Assembly: GCA_023238725.1 (NCBI GenBank)
Contig: CM041534.1
Span: 23,000,303-23,064,302, forward strand
Source: Scortum barcoo
Taxonomy: Eukaryota > Chordata > Actinopteri > Centrarchiformes > Terapontidae
DNA: 64,000 nucleotides
Direction of reading: 5' to 3'
The notes below the pieces were generated by a model. The model had not been told where the DNA came from. It did not search any database and saw nothing but the letters and a program-made list of their open reading frames with translations. The position numbers and the translations under genes are program-made. Shown here in pieces: positions 1-10,694 of the stretch (positions are counted from its first letter, which is position 1; each line of letters opens with the position of its first letter).

Positions 1-1001
1 TTCCCAAAGTTAAACCTGAAAACAGAAAGATCGGCAATGATTTAAAACAGAAGAAAACTATAAACAAAGAAAAACTTCAGTTTGTGCAGAGAGGAGGAAG
101 AAATGCTGTTGTCTTCTTCATTAAGAGTTAGTGAAATAAGTACTGAATGATTAATAAAGCAGGTGGTTATGTACAGTATTTGCATGTATGCATGTCTGTG
201 TATAGTTTTAATTTATTCCTATATTTAAAATTTACTGCAGGTGAACAATACTGTGTTGTGTTGTTTTCTACCATCTCTCCACTGTCACTGTCTAATAAAA
301 GGCAGAAATGGCCTTGCTAGATATAACTTTTAAACTTTTTTACACAAACAAAAAAAATGAATGAACTCCACTCATTCACTTTTATGTTTTTATGTGGTAG
401 ATTATTGTTATTTTGAATGTTAAGACACTTTCTTATGAATTATTGCTTTGGCTTTTACATAAATAGACCAAAAGGGAAGATCTCTCTGATTTTTTAAATC
501 GTCTGTGGAGAGTCCCTCTTCTCTGATTTGACCAGTGAGATCATTTTAAATTAAATCTTGGTGTTTCAGCTGTCTTTGTACTACAAATTAAATAGGACTC
601 ACTTCATTTGTGCCAGATTTCTGCATTGTGCAAAGGTGGCGAGTTTAAAAATAAAGACCTTCTTTATAGCGACAACAGACGATGCATCATCAGCAGGGCG
701 GACAGGAAAAGACCTCGAGAGCTCCAGATTTATTGTATGTTTCCTATTTTGATATAATTTAATTGAAAATATGTGCAAAACCCACTGATATGATGAGGAC
801 CTTTAGGAGGATCCTGTGTCAATATTGAGTTTCAAAAACCTTTATTGTCCCTTTATTGCACTTTCCTAAATTCTGTTTACTCAAATGATCAACAGTAAAT
901 CTGGAGCGTCTTCGTAGGGTTAATATGGGATCTACAGTGTGTTTACGTGTGCAGTGATCAAACGTGATTTCACTATAAACTGCAGGTATTGATCGACCCA
1001 C

Positions 1002-1893
1002 CAGTCAAAGTCATTGTAGTCGTTCTTTGCTTGTCCCCAGAAGTAGAGAAACAGCAGCGTCAGGCAGAAAGCCGCCACGAGAAGAGCGAAGCTGGCGGCT
1101 TCAAGCTGCAGAGACAAAACATGAAAACACTTTTTAAACGCAGCACGTGTTTTTTTTTCCCCTCATTGGAAAAACCGGAGGATTGACCTTTGACCTGCGC
1201 GGAGGAATTTAAACCGGAAATCTCTTAAGAGGCTCAGCTGTGATTGTAAAACAGTTCTGATGTGATTTGTGCGACATTTATCACATCAGTCCAATGTACA
1301 ATGTACAACAATGTACCTAAATCCACAAAACACAGTGAGATAAGAAAAACAACAACTCCTGTTCCTCCTTTATATTTCACTGTTTTATTGATCTGTTCAG
1401 ATGTTTTATTCTCACACAAACATTGATTACTTCAGTGTTTGTTTCATATTTAGTTTAGATAATTAATAGTTCTGGGTGTTTTTCAGTTGCATGATATGAA
1501 ACTGCATGTTGTGAATTTGGCTTAAAATTTTGGTAGAAAAATGTATTTACTTACTTTTATTGATCCAATTATAAAAGGAGGGAGTCTGTCTTTGATTATT
1601 TATTTATATATTATTTATTTTCATAGTGTGAAAATGTTTGGATGCTCTGGTGTTTGAGGCCGTCCGACCTTGTTGCAGCAGCAGTCCTCTCCCGGCTGAG
1701 TGCAGCTCCTCTCGTGGCGTCTCCACCTGCAGCCGTACAGACCCAACAGACACGACACTAAAGGCCGGTGCTCGTAGCGCCGCAGCAGCTTGGCCCGAAG
1801 GCCGCGCAGCCGGCCGAACTGCAGCTCGCCATGGCTCGACGCCATGGCTCACCACACACACTCTGACACACCTCCCATCCTGCTCACACACAC
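1002..1893 (-). CDS. GDPD4/GDPD5-type glycerophosphodiester phosphodiesterase, first two coding exons (partial)
   Basis: Exons read on the minus strand at 1893-1669 (start codon 1845-1843, 59 codons, ends in phase 0) and 1105-1002 (34 codons plus 2 nt). The junction has an AG acceptor at 1107-1106 and a GT donor at 1001-1000. The first exon contains RPLVSCLLGLYGCRWRRHER, which resembles the Cys-rich cytosolic N-terminus of GDPD5/GDE2 (SCLTGIYGCRWKRYQ). The second gives a hydrophobic first membrane helix (SFALLVAAFCLTLLFLYFW) followed by KNDYNDFDW, matching LYFWWEVHNDYDEFNW of GDPD5. Family members are multi-pass ecto-phosphodiesterases that cleave glycerophosphodiesters or GPI anchors; the catalytic GDPD domain would lie left of position 1. 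Human GDPD4 neighbours AQP11, so synteny favours gdpd4, but the sequence seen cannot exclude gdpd5 and no symbol is given. A nine-residue upstream ORF (ATG at 1878) ends four bases before the chosen start. Confidence 0.75.
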
Positions 1894-3312
1894 CTGAAAC
1901 ACAAAAACAACACGGTCATACAGGAATCTATAAACATTACCACCACCACACTCCTACACACAGTATGACACTTTAACAAAGAATTTAAGTTCTAAATAAG
2001 AACATCTGGTGAATTTTTAAACTTTACTACAAAAACAACTTTATGCATCCTAAATTAGCTTTAAATCTTGGATTTCTTAAAATAAACAGCCTGCCTTATC
2101 AAATCTCAGCAGGAAATCTGTTCCAGTTTGTTTTGTTCTTTTCTGCAGGAAATCCTATCTGCTCTGTTGCAGTTCTCAGACTGAGTGAAGGAGTCTCAGA
2201 TTTACACAGATCTCGTCAGGTTTCCTCACATGTGGCGTCTCTTGTGCAACTCAGGTGTGTTTCAGGTCATAATCTTTCTGCAGAGTAAAGGGCAGATCAG
2301 AGGTTTGTAATCCGCCTCAACTGAAAAAGTGCCTGTGTGGATAAAAAAAAAAAAGACACCTTTACAGCGGTTTGTGCATGCACACACTGAAATAAAGCGT
2401 ACAGACAGGTTACACAATCTGAAGCATATTTAGAGGTAAAACCTGACTTCTAGCATCTAACCACTATATTTGCTGTTTATTATCATTTTCTAATATAATA
2501 AAAAAATATTTGTTCAAAATAGGACTAGATTAGAGTATATAAAATAACATTACCAACCAAAATAAAGAAAATATAAAATAAAACATAGATAATACTGTTG
2601 AGCAGTGGAGATGCACAATCTCAACAAGAGTTTAAAAACAGGAGCACCTGTTGACAAAGATAAACATCACACAAACAAACTCTTAGAAAAATAACCTGTT
2701 GTGTACATGAATAATTTGACATAATAAAGCACCAATAAAATAACTACATCATAATATAACTGCATTATTCATATACAACAGGACTGTCTACAGTCTGAGA
2801 AAAACAAAGCTGCCAGTTGTGGCACAGCTGACAATGAAGGTGCTCTTAAATAATAATTAAAATAAATAAATAAATAAATAAAACCTCTTGAATGTTTCCT
2901 TGTTTATCGGCATAAACAACTGAATTTGAGATTAACATCCTGTTATGCTGGTAAGTCCTGCACAAATTTAATCCTTAAACGTTTAACCTAATTGTAATTT
3001 AATCTATTTGACAGCATCATTCATGTGTTGAATGTGAGCCGAATTAAAGTCTGGAGCCTAATGATTAATAAAAACAGTTAATTGTGTTTAATTTTCGATC
3101 CGTCTTGATCGGCGTCCATGATAATATTAAAATCACACATTTTTTAAACAGAGTCTGGTGATAGACTCCACAGAGAGGAAGAAAGACCTACTGAGCTCTG
3201 GCTAAAACATGAAGCTGATCATCACCCAAAACCACATCGATGACACAAAGCAGCTTCAGTATCCCGAAAGTGTCCGGATATTATAATAAAGATGCAATGT
3301 TAGTTATCTTAC
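1106..3312 (-). other. Introns of the GDPD4/5-like gene
   Basis: The two intron stretches (1106-1668 and 1894-3312) are AT-rich. I see no coding exon, RNA gene or intact mobile element in them. A short (AAAT)n run lies near 2860-2882. Positions 1-1001 lie in the next intron; no exon encoding the second membrane helix could be recognised there. Confidence 0.5.
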
Positions 3313-3430
3313 CTCCAGGGAATCCTCCGGGTCGCACCCCCGGTGCACGGCAGAGACCAAGCCGCAGTGCGCACTTCTTCCTCGGCTGCGCGGCGCGGAG
3401 CAGGTCGGCTCGGAGGATGGAGCTCAGTCA
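3313..3430 (-). promoter_or_regulatory. Probable 5' non-coding exon and CpG-rich promoter of the GDPD4/5-like gene
   Basis: This GC-rich block with many CpGs stands out in AT-rich surroundings. On the minus strand it ends in a good donor (CCCTGGAG followed by GTAAG, donor GT at 3312-3311). The next exon of the GDPD-like gene starts after a pyrimidine-rich AG acceptor at 1895-1894. No coding sequence is needed here, so it is read as a 5'UTR exon with the promoter just to its right. The transcription start is not defined by sequence alone. Confidence 0.5.
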
Positions 3431-6400
3431 AGTTAACAGAAACTACTCACAGCACAAACAAAACGCTTTACTTTTAAAATATAACACCTGATCTGTTTAA
3501 TTTGTTTTACACTGAAGTATTTATTTAACACTTAAAATCTAATTAAAAAAATACAATAAAAAGAGCTAATATAGGATTTTAACTTAAAATGCTTGATTTA
3601 TTTTAATATGACTGAACCGTATAAGTGTTTTGTTGCACACTTTAAATGATAAATTATAAATTTTGATAAACAAAATAACAGTAATGTTAATTAAAACTGT
3701 GACCCATTAAGCCCAATTAATACATAATGACAAAGAAAATAAGATGCAACAGCAGGTGCATTATTTTGAAAGTCATCACGGAAATGGATGTAGTGTGTAT
3801 TGATACACCTTCACACATGTTCCTGTTGATGCCCTTCACCTCTGGATGCCCCACTGCCACCTGTTGCCACAGAGATGCAAACACAAACACACACACACAC
3901 ACACACACACACTAACCTCAGGTGAGTCCAGGTGAGCTTTGTCATAATAAAAAAAGGAGCACATGTGGGAGTACACACACAAAAACACACTGATGGAAAT
4001 GAGCAGCAGCAGAGTCCAGACATAAAATATGCATTTATAAAATAAAATAAATGAAAGCTAAATAAAAGAGGATGAAGCCAAATATCACAGAAGTCAAATG
4101 ACAGCAGAGGAAAAACTGTTAAAACAATAAAGATTTTGAGCACTTGTATTGTGAATTTTACTTATCAGATAGAAATGTCAGAAGGTAAATATCAGAAAAA
4201 TAAGATGCAACCTTTTTTTCTTTTTTTTTTTTTAAATCACAAACAAGACAGGTCAAACTAAAATACAGAATTATACAGAAGACAAGAAAGGTCGTAATTG
4301 TAATTTTTTTTTAATGTCGTTATCTCATAATCAAATTAATTATGTTGTTAGAGATAATATAGCTGCTTTTCTGCTTATAAAATGGCTTTCTTAGAAATTA
4401 AGTAAACAATCTTCAGCAACCACATGCGAATACAGATCAGTGTTATTCCATCTCATCCTTTCACATATTATCCAAGTTTTATTTAAATCTCAAGGAATCA
4501 CTGAGGGCCTACACTCATCTTCGGTGTCGTCCAGAGTTCAATATAAAACAGAATAAATAAACACAATAAATAACTTACAAGGAAACAAACAAGCAGAGTG
4601 GTTTTAAATGGATTTTTACGTAGAATTGCGTTTAAAAAGTTTTTATAAGCGTTGTAAAAAGTAACTAAAAGCAGTTTTCCTAAATTCAGTATTTGTATTC
4701 AGGATTTTCAGAATTAGCCAATAACTTAAAAGGAGCTGAATAATTACTGTTGGATCAGTTTAATAAAGAAGTGATATGACAGCAAGTTTCCATTAAGGGC
4801 TTCATAAATGAATAGAAACTTATTTACAGAAGACGTGTACCTCATCCAAAAATGATGCTCTCCAGACTTTAGTCCAATCCCAGTGGTTCAGCAGTGAATA
4901 CAAAATACAAATTTCAGAATAAAACAAACAGAAGTGATGGATTTGAGGGGGGGATTATCCACAGTGCCGCTTTTAAATGTTTGGATGTTATTCAGGAGTT
5001 TCTGCAGATTTCATCCCATTCCTGTTTATCTAATTATGCACAGAGATCCAAACATTTTAAAAAGTCTGTAGATGTTTCTTTCCTCAAATATTCCTGCAGC
5101 ATTTTTAACACTAATCACAGAGAGGCTCCAGAGTTTGATTTAATTCATCTGCTGACCTTTGGATTGTATAAAATAGCCTGTTTTTTCCAGCTGATCAGAG
5201 TAGGTTTCATTAATTTGTCTGGCTTAAAGAGGAGAAACTTCATCACAGTCCATTAAAAATAAATAATCATTAAATTTTGAAATATGTGGCTTCATTTTGA
5301 GATGAATGTGTGAATGTGTAAAGTCAGTGAGCTCCAGGCGTCTGTGTGACTATAAAAACTTTGTTTGCTTCACCAAGGTTTCAACTCTTCAACTCAACAC
5401 TTTCTCACAGTCATAATCTGGACCACAGGAATTTTGGATGAACTCCTCCACACAGACCAGGGTCTAAATTAGGTTAAAAAAAGTCACTTGTTAAGATTAA
5501 AGTGCTTTCAATCTTCCACAATAAGACAATTTAAACTATTTTAATGTTCAGTATGGTTGTAATAAAAGAAAAATGCATGTTTAGCCCATGAACCCAATCT
5601 CAGTATTTTGCTCCAACAAAATGAAATAACATTCAGAGAGCCAGCTGGTTAATTTCCAAGGAGCTTCTCTGAAGGAAAAAAAAAGTCACTTGAAGTCCAA
5701 TCTGCTCCACATCTGGTCTGAGCAGCTGGATTAAATTCTCATGGAGGCCAAAATGAAAATGTTTGTGTCTGGTAAACGTGCTTTAAAAGTGTTGCACAGT
5801 GCAGAAATACAAATATTTTCAAACAAAATACACACAAGTTTAGGAAAGAGAGGATAAAACATAATTAAAGCTTTAAAAAAAGGACAACAAAAGGATATTT
5901 CCAGGATATGTTCACTCTAAAATTTACTTCAAAATTTACTAAAAATTCACTTTAACCTTGTGAGTTCATTTAAAATCTCTCCTGATGAACAGAACTAATA
6001 AAAACTGTCTTTGTGCTCGTGGCGCCTCCTGCTGGTGTCAAAGTGAAACTGCTGTGGGGATTTTCTTGCCCTGGAATGAGCCTCTGGGCTGTTGTCCCTC
6101 TCAGGATGAGTGACCTCCCCCAGACATGCACAAGCATCACAAGCTGCACAATGCATGACAGCACTTCCTTATAACTTCCAAAATAAAAGTATGTTGCAGA
6201 CACATTGCAACCATACAGTGTTTGCAACATTTTGAGCACCACCGCCTCGTTATTTACCAAGTGTACATATTTTTGAGTACCATTTAATCCCTGAACAGCA
6301 TAATGCAATTTGTGCGACCTGAGTTATACTTTCACAATCAGCAATAATTATAATGTTCAGCAAAATTATTTCAACCTACCCTGCATGTCCTGAATCGTCA

Positions 6401-6830
6401 GGTCATCAGTTTACGACTTGAGCAGCATAAACATTAGTTATAAATCTGCATTTAGTTTACATGAGGTGTTCTTTTCGTAGCTTTCAAGTTGAAGTATTTC
6501 ACAACATCAGGAAGGCAAACTTTTTTCTAACATGGTTTTCATAATCATTCATATTAAAAATCGGTAATATAAAAAATAATACAGTAACGTGTATTATAAT
6601 ATTAATTGCAATATTGTAATTGCTTATAAAAAATCATCTGAACAGTGTGGAAGTGTACTTGAATACTGAGTCTTCAAAATAAGAATTAGTTTGAGACATT
6701 ATTACTCCTGAACATTAATAAATCTATTAATGGACGCATATAAAACTCTGTATAAACATCTAATGGCGGGTGAAGACGGATTTTGACCTCACTGACCTTC
6801 CATACAGTGGCTGCCACATGGAGCTGCCGA
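3431..6830. other. Intergenic region between divergent GDPD4/5-like and aqp11 promoters
   Basis: This 3.4 kb AT-rich interval separates two genes transcribed away from each other. It has a (CA)n microsatellite at 3887-3912. Open frames inside it (4894-5256 plus, 5970-6308 minus) have no recognisable domain and no supporting exon signals. The segment 5990-6300 is less AT-rich than its surroundings and may be an old repeat; nothing else can be supported. Confidence 0.5.
3887..3912. repeat. (CA)n microsatellite
   Basis: About 13 uninterrupted CA units. Open frames crossing it, with Thr-His or Cys-Val repeats, are artefacts of the repeat. Confidence 0.95.
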
Positions 6831-6849
6831 TAAGCCGCTTTTATTTTGA

Positions 6850-7017
6850 AGGTTTCCTCACCGCCTTCCTTCTGTCGCTGCGGTGACGTTGACGCGGCCG
6901 CGGCAGCGTGGATGAACCGGACAGTGACGTCGGTAACGGAGGGAAGTTAAGCCGGCTGAGGCGCTTTAAAGTTGGCCCGGACAGGACCGGCCTGTTCCCT
7001 GCGCCCCGGCCGGAGGA
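6850..7017 (+). promoter_or_regulatory. aqp11 promoter/5'UTR CpG block with two CRE-like sites
   Basis: A sharp rise in GC and CpG content directly precedes the aqp11 start codon. TGACGTT at 6884-6890 and TGACGTC at 6925-6931 match the ATF/CREB half and near-full site. No TATA box is evident. An upstream ATG at 6912 opens a 12-codon ORF that ends before the aqp11 start in another frame; it matters only if the transcript begins left of it. The promoter role is inferred from position and composition. Confidence 0.5.
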
Positions 7018-10000
7018 ATGACCGACCTGTACGTCTCCTTGGCGGTGTTGGCGGCCGCGGTGCTGCTCAGCGAGGCGGCCCGGCGGGCGGCAGCGCGTCT
7101 GTGCCGCGCAGACGTCTGGATTTACCTGCTGGAAGCGGCGTCCACCTTCCAGCTCTGCTGCTGCACACACGAGCTCAAACTGCTGGGGGGGGCCGCGCAG
7201 CTGGGCCCCTCCGTCGGCCTGACCCTCACCTACACCGTGACGCTCACACACCTGCTGACTTTCCGCGGGGCCACCTGTAACCCGAGCGGCGCGCTGGAGG
7301 CTTTCTGCCGCGGCGGCAGCAGCGCCAAAGCGGCGGCCGCGCTCGTCGCCTGCCAGTTCGGCGCCGCGGTCGCCGCGCAGCACTTCGCCGCGTCCGTGTG
7401 GGCTCTCGGCCTGTCGGACGTCCACGTCCGGCACCAGAGGTTCGGGTTCCGCTGCTTCGACCCCCTTGGCGGGACCCTGCTGGAGGCGGCGGCCGTCGAG
7501 CTCGCCTGCGCCTTCGCGGTTCAGGCGGCCGCCATGAACGCGCACCGCCTGCACGGAAAACTCCGCGCTCACTTCATCGCCGCGGTCATCACCGCTGCGG
7601 TTTACGCAGGTGCGTCAATTAACGCGTCAGAGGCGGCAGAGAGATCTGATCTCTCTGATCTCTGATCTCTGATCTCTGATTCTCTGATTCTCTGATCTCT
7701 GATTCTCTGATTCTCTGAATCTCTGATTCTCTGATTCTCTGAATCTCTGAATCTCTGATTCTCTGAATCTCTGATTCTCTGATTCTCTGAATCTCTGATT
7801 CTCTGAATCTCTGATCTCTGATTCTCTGATTCTCTGAATCTCTGATTCTCTGATCTCTGATCTCTGAATCTCTGATTCTCTGATCTCTGATCTCTGATCT
7901 CTGATCTCTGAATCTCTGAATCTCTGATCTCTGAATCTCTGATCTCTGAATCTCTGATCTCTGATTCTCTGAATCTCTGATTCTCTGATTCTCTGATTCT
8001 CTGATCTCTGATTCTCTGATCTCTGAATCTCTGATCTCTGAATCTCTGATTCTCTGATCTCTGATCTCTGATCTGATCTCTGATCTCTGATCTCTGAATC
8101 TCTGATCTCTGAATCTCTGATTCTCTGATCTCTGATCTCTGATCTCTGATCTCTGATCTCTGAATCTCTGATTCTCTGATTCTCTGATTCTCTGAATCTC
8201 TGATCTCTGAATCTCTGATCTCTGATTCTCTGATCTCTGATTCTCTGAATCTCTGATCTCTGAATCTCTGAATCTCTGATTCTCTGATCTCTGATCTCTG
8301 ATTCTCTGAATCTCTGATTCTCTGAATCTCTGATCTCTGATCTCTGATCTCTGAATCTCTGATCTCTGATTCTCTGATCTCTGATTCTCTGATCTCTGAT
8401 CTCTGATCTCTGAATCTCTGATCTCTGAATCTCTGATCTCTGAATCTCTGATCTCTGAATCTCTGATTCTCTGAATCTCTGATCTCTGATCTCTGAATCT
8501 CTGATCTCTGATCTCTGATCTCTGATTCTCTGAATCTCTGATTCTCTGATCTCTGATCTCTGAATCTCTGATCTCTGAATCTGATTCTCTGAATCTCTGA
8601 TTCTCTGAATCTCTGATCTCTGAATCAGAGAAAATACGAGAAGATAGAAATGTTTGATTAGATTAAAAAGTAAAACAGAAAGGAGGGCGGGGGACAGACA
8701 GTAATACAGTGAAATATACTATAAATATACTAAAATGAAAAGTTTCATTAAATTAAAAAAACATGAAAGAAAAGAGGAAAACAGGAAAAATAAAGATAAA
8801 AGTAAAAAATATTACGATAAAAAATGTCAAAGAAAAGAATTCAATGAAATTAAAGTTTCATATAAAACTATAATTAAAAAGAGGGAAACAAAAGTAAAAA
8901 AAAATGTGTATTTAAAAAAAAACTGAAATAATAAAAAGGTACTTTAATAGATTAAAAAAAATAATTAAAAATAGTAATAAATAATAGCAAACATTTTAGA
9001 GAAACAGAATAAAATACAGCATGATTAGATGAGAAAACTGAAAGACGAGATGAAAACAGTGGGCGGAAAAATACAACAAAATAACGTAAAATTATAATGA
9101 ATTAAAAAATACAGTATAAAATGAATATCTCATTTGATTATTTAGACAGTCTGAATTTTCCTAAAACTGTATTCAAAGAGAATATTCAAAACACATTAAA
9201 TAAAATAAGAATACAAAAAGGAGGAACAAAAGAGAAAAATTCAGTGTACAATAAAATAAACAAAAAACTTAATTAATTATAAACTTAATTATCTTAAAAT
9301 GGCCCCTGAGGAAACAAAATCCACTTTAACACCTTTTGTAAATGGATTTTCTGAGCTGTCACAAACACAGCAAACAAAATCTTAAGCAAAGACTCTAAAT
9401 GAATAAAATATGTAAAATAAAGTGTGTGTGTGTTTTAAAGTGTTTAAACTCTCCGTGTCGTTGTGCAGGTGGGAACATCTCAGGAGCTGTTTTTAACCCC
9501 GTCCTCGCCTTCTCCGTCCAGTTTCCCTGCAGCGGACACTCCTACCTGGAGTACTGCTTCGTTTACTGGCTGGGACCAGTTTTAGGTGAGTGAGGAGTTT
9601 CTCCTGCAGCCAGCCTCATGCATCATTTATCATTTATTTCAGCATGAAATTAAATTAAAAAAAATACGGTGAGATAAAATAAATCTCATTTGACTAGACG
9701 ATCTCCAAATGCTCTCAAAAATTATAAAAAAAAGTGAATTCAACATATAAGAATATAGAAAACAAATTGGAAAAAAAACACAAGATATTAATCCAATTAA
9801 ATAAAATATACAATAAAATAAAAGGTACAATAGGATAGCAAAAATTTGTTAGCTTCAAATAATAAAAAATATATTTAAAAAAAAAAAGAAAATTAAGAAC
9901 ATAAGAATTTGGGAATAAACACGATAAAAATACAAGAAAATAAAAATTAAATAAAACTTCAATAGGAAAATAAATATATTGTTCATTTGTTCATTCACAT

Positions 10001-10694
10001 TTGTTCATATTTGCACCAAAAAAAACAAAGTTTAAGACTGTCTATGTGTAAGCTAAGGTAGGTAAAATAATTAATTCTACAGCTGATTTAAAGTTTAAAA
10101 TGACTCCTGCTCAACTTTTCATCATTTTAAAGGAACAGTTTGATTTTTTTTTTTTTTTTTGGATAAAGTGCTCGTTTATAAGCAAAGTTAATGAGAAGAT
10201 AGTTAACACTCTCATGTCTAACACCTCTAAAGCTCACTAAAATACACACTAACGCTGCACTTAACCTCATTTTTTACTGCAGGGGGAGTTTATTTTTAGA
10301 GAAATGGGCTGTCAGCTTATTGTTCTGTTGGATTAAAGGCCCATTTTTTTTGGATTATTGAGCTGGTCGGTGCTGTTTCCAGTCTTTAAGCTCTGACCGC
10401 TGTAAGTTCATATAAAATACGTCATCAAACTCTTGGTGAAATGTAAATAAGCACATTTAAGGGCAGGTAAACCTGAGCTGACCGTGTCACCGCTTCACAT
10501 GAGAAGTAATTGGTTTGTTTTTTAATGAGTCACACCTGAAGTACTTTATCGTCTTTAACCTCCTGCGTCGGCCATGTTTGTCCTCAGGCGTGGCGAGCTG
10601 CATCCTGCTGTTGGAGAAGATCCTCCCCTTCCTCTCTGGAAAAAGCGCCGCCAGGCTGGAGGTCCCCGCTGCCCAGAAACAGAAGTCGCAGTAA
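7018..10694 (+). CDS. aqp11: Aquaporin-11 (intracellular superaquaporin)
   Basis: Three exons: 7018-7609, 9469-9585 and 10588-10694 (stop TAA 10692-10694). All junctions are GT/AG and phases agree, giving 271 residues, the same length as I recall for human AQP11. The hallmark TFQLCCCTHEL at about residues 43-53 is near-identical to the human protein. The first pore loop carries GATCNPSGALE and the second GAVFNPVLAFS, in place of the human NPC and NPA triplets. Hydrophobic stretches are consistent with six membrane helices. AQP11 is an endoplasmic-reticulum channel for water, and reportedly glycerol or hydrogen peroxide; its loss damages kidney and liver in mammals. The start fits: the first in-frame ATG after a CpG-rich leader, followed at once by a hydrophobic helix. 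Unlike human AQP11, the tail is short and ends in KQKSQ. Confidence 0.93.
7640..8626 (+). repeat. Mosaic tandem array of TCTCTGA, TCTCTGAT and TCTCTGAA units in aqp11 intron 1
   Basis: About 985 bp consist almost entirely of the 7-mer TCTCTGA interleaved with two 8-mers that add T or A. Order is irregular, although stretches such as 8400-8465 alternate 7- and 8-mers to give a local 15-bp period. It begins about 30 bp after the exon 1 donor (GT at 7610-7611) and stops abruptly at TCTGAATCAGAG. Flanking intron sequence is unrelated and A-rich. Confidence 0.97.
8640..9468 (+). other. A-rich remainder of aqp11 intron 1
   Basis: Strongly strand-asymmetric AT-rich sequence, with adenine dominating the plus strand. 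A lysine-rich open frame at 8735-8926 is a by-product of this composition. No exon or RNA gene is seen. A similar A-rich texture recurs in intron 2 at about 9640-10010, where pieces such as AATCTCATTTGA are shared, suggesting old related repeats. Confidence 0.5.
10125..10290 (+). repeat. Dispersed teleost repeat, partial copy in aqp11 intron 2
   Basis: Contains the series GGAACAGTTTGAT, ATGAGAAGATAG, CACTCTCATGTC and ACACCTCTAAAGCTCACTAA. The last two have close counterparts at 21304-21325, 37575-37625 and 16990-17090, so one interspersed family is present in several diverged copies. The class (non-autonomous DNA element or SINE) is not determined from these fragments. Confidence 0.6.

Noticed and set aside
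1..931. A further coding exon of the GDPD4/5-like gene left of 1001
   Set aside because: No minus-strand segment with the expected second membrane helix and splice signals was found, so it is taken to lie outside the window.
4894..5256. 120-codon plus-strand frame in the GDPD-aqp11 gap
   Set aside because: No recognisable motif, AT-rich codon content, no promoter or splice context; treated as chance.
6841..7572. 243-codon minus-strand frame opposite aqp11 exon 1
   Set aside because: It lies antisense to a GC-rich, well-identified aquaporin exon and has no recognisable domain. Stop codons are rare in such composition.
7640..8626. CRISPR-like or regulatory array interpretation of the TCTCTGA repeats
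   Set aside because: There are no spacers. Units are contiguous 7-8 bp variants in a vertebrate intron, so this is a simple tandem repeat.
8735..8926. Lysine-rich 63-codon frame in aqp11 intron 1
   Set aside because: It is translated A-rich low-complexity intron sequence, with no conserved segment and no exon borders.
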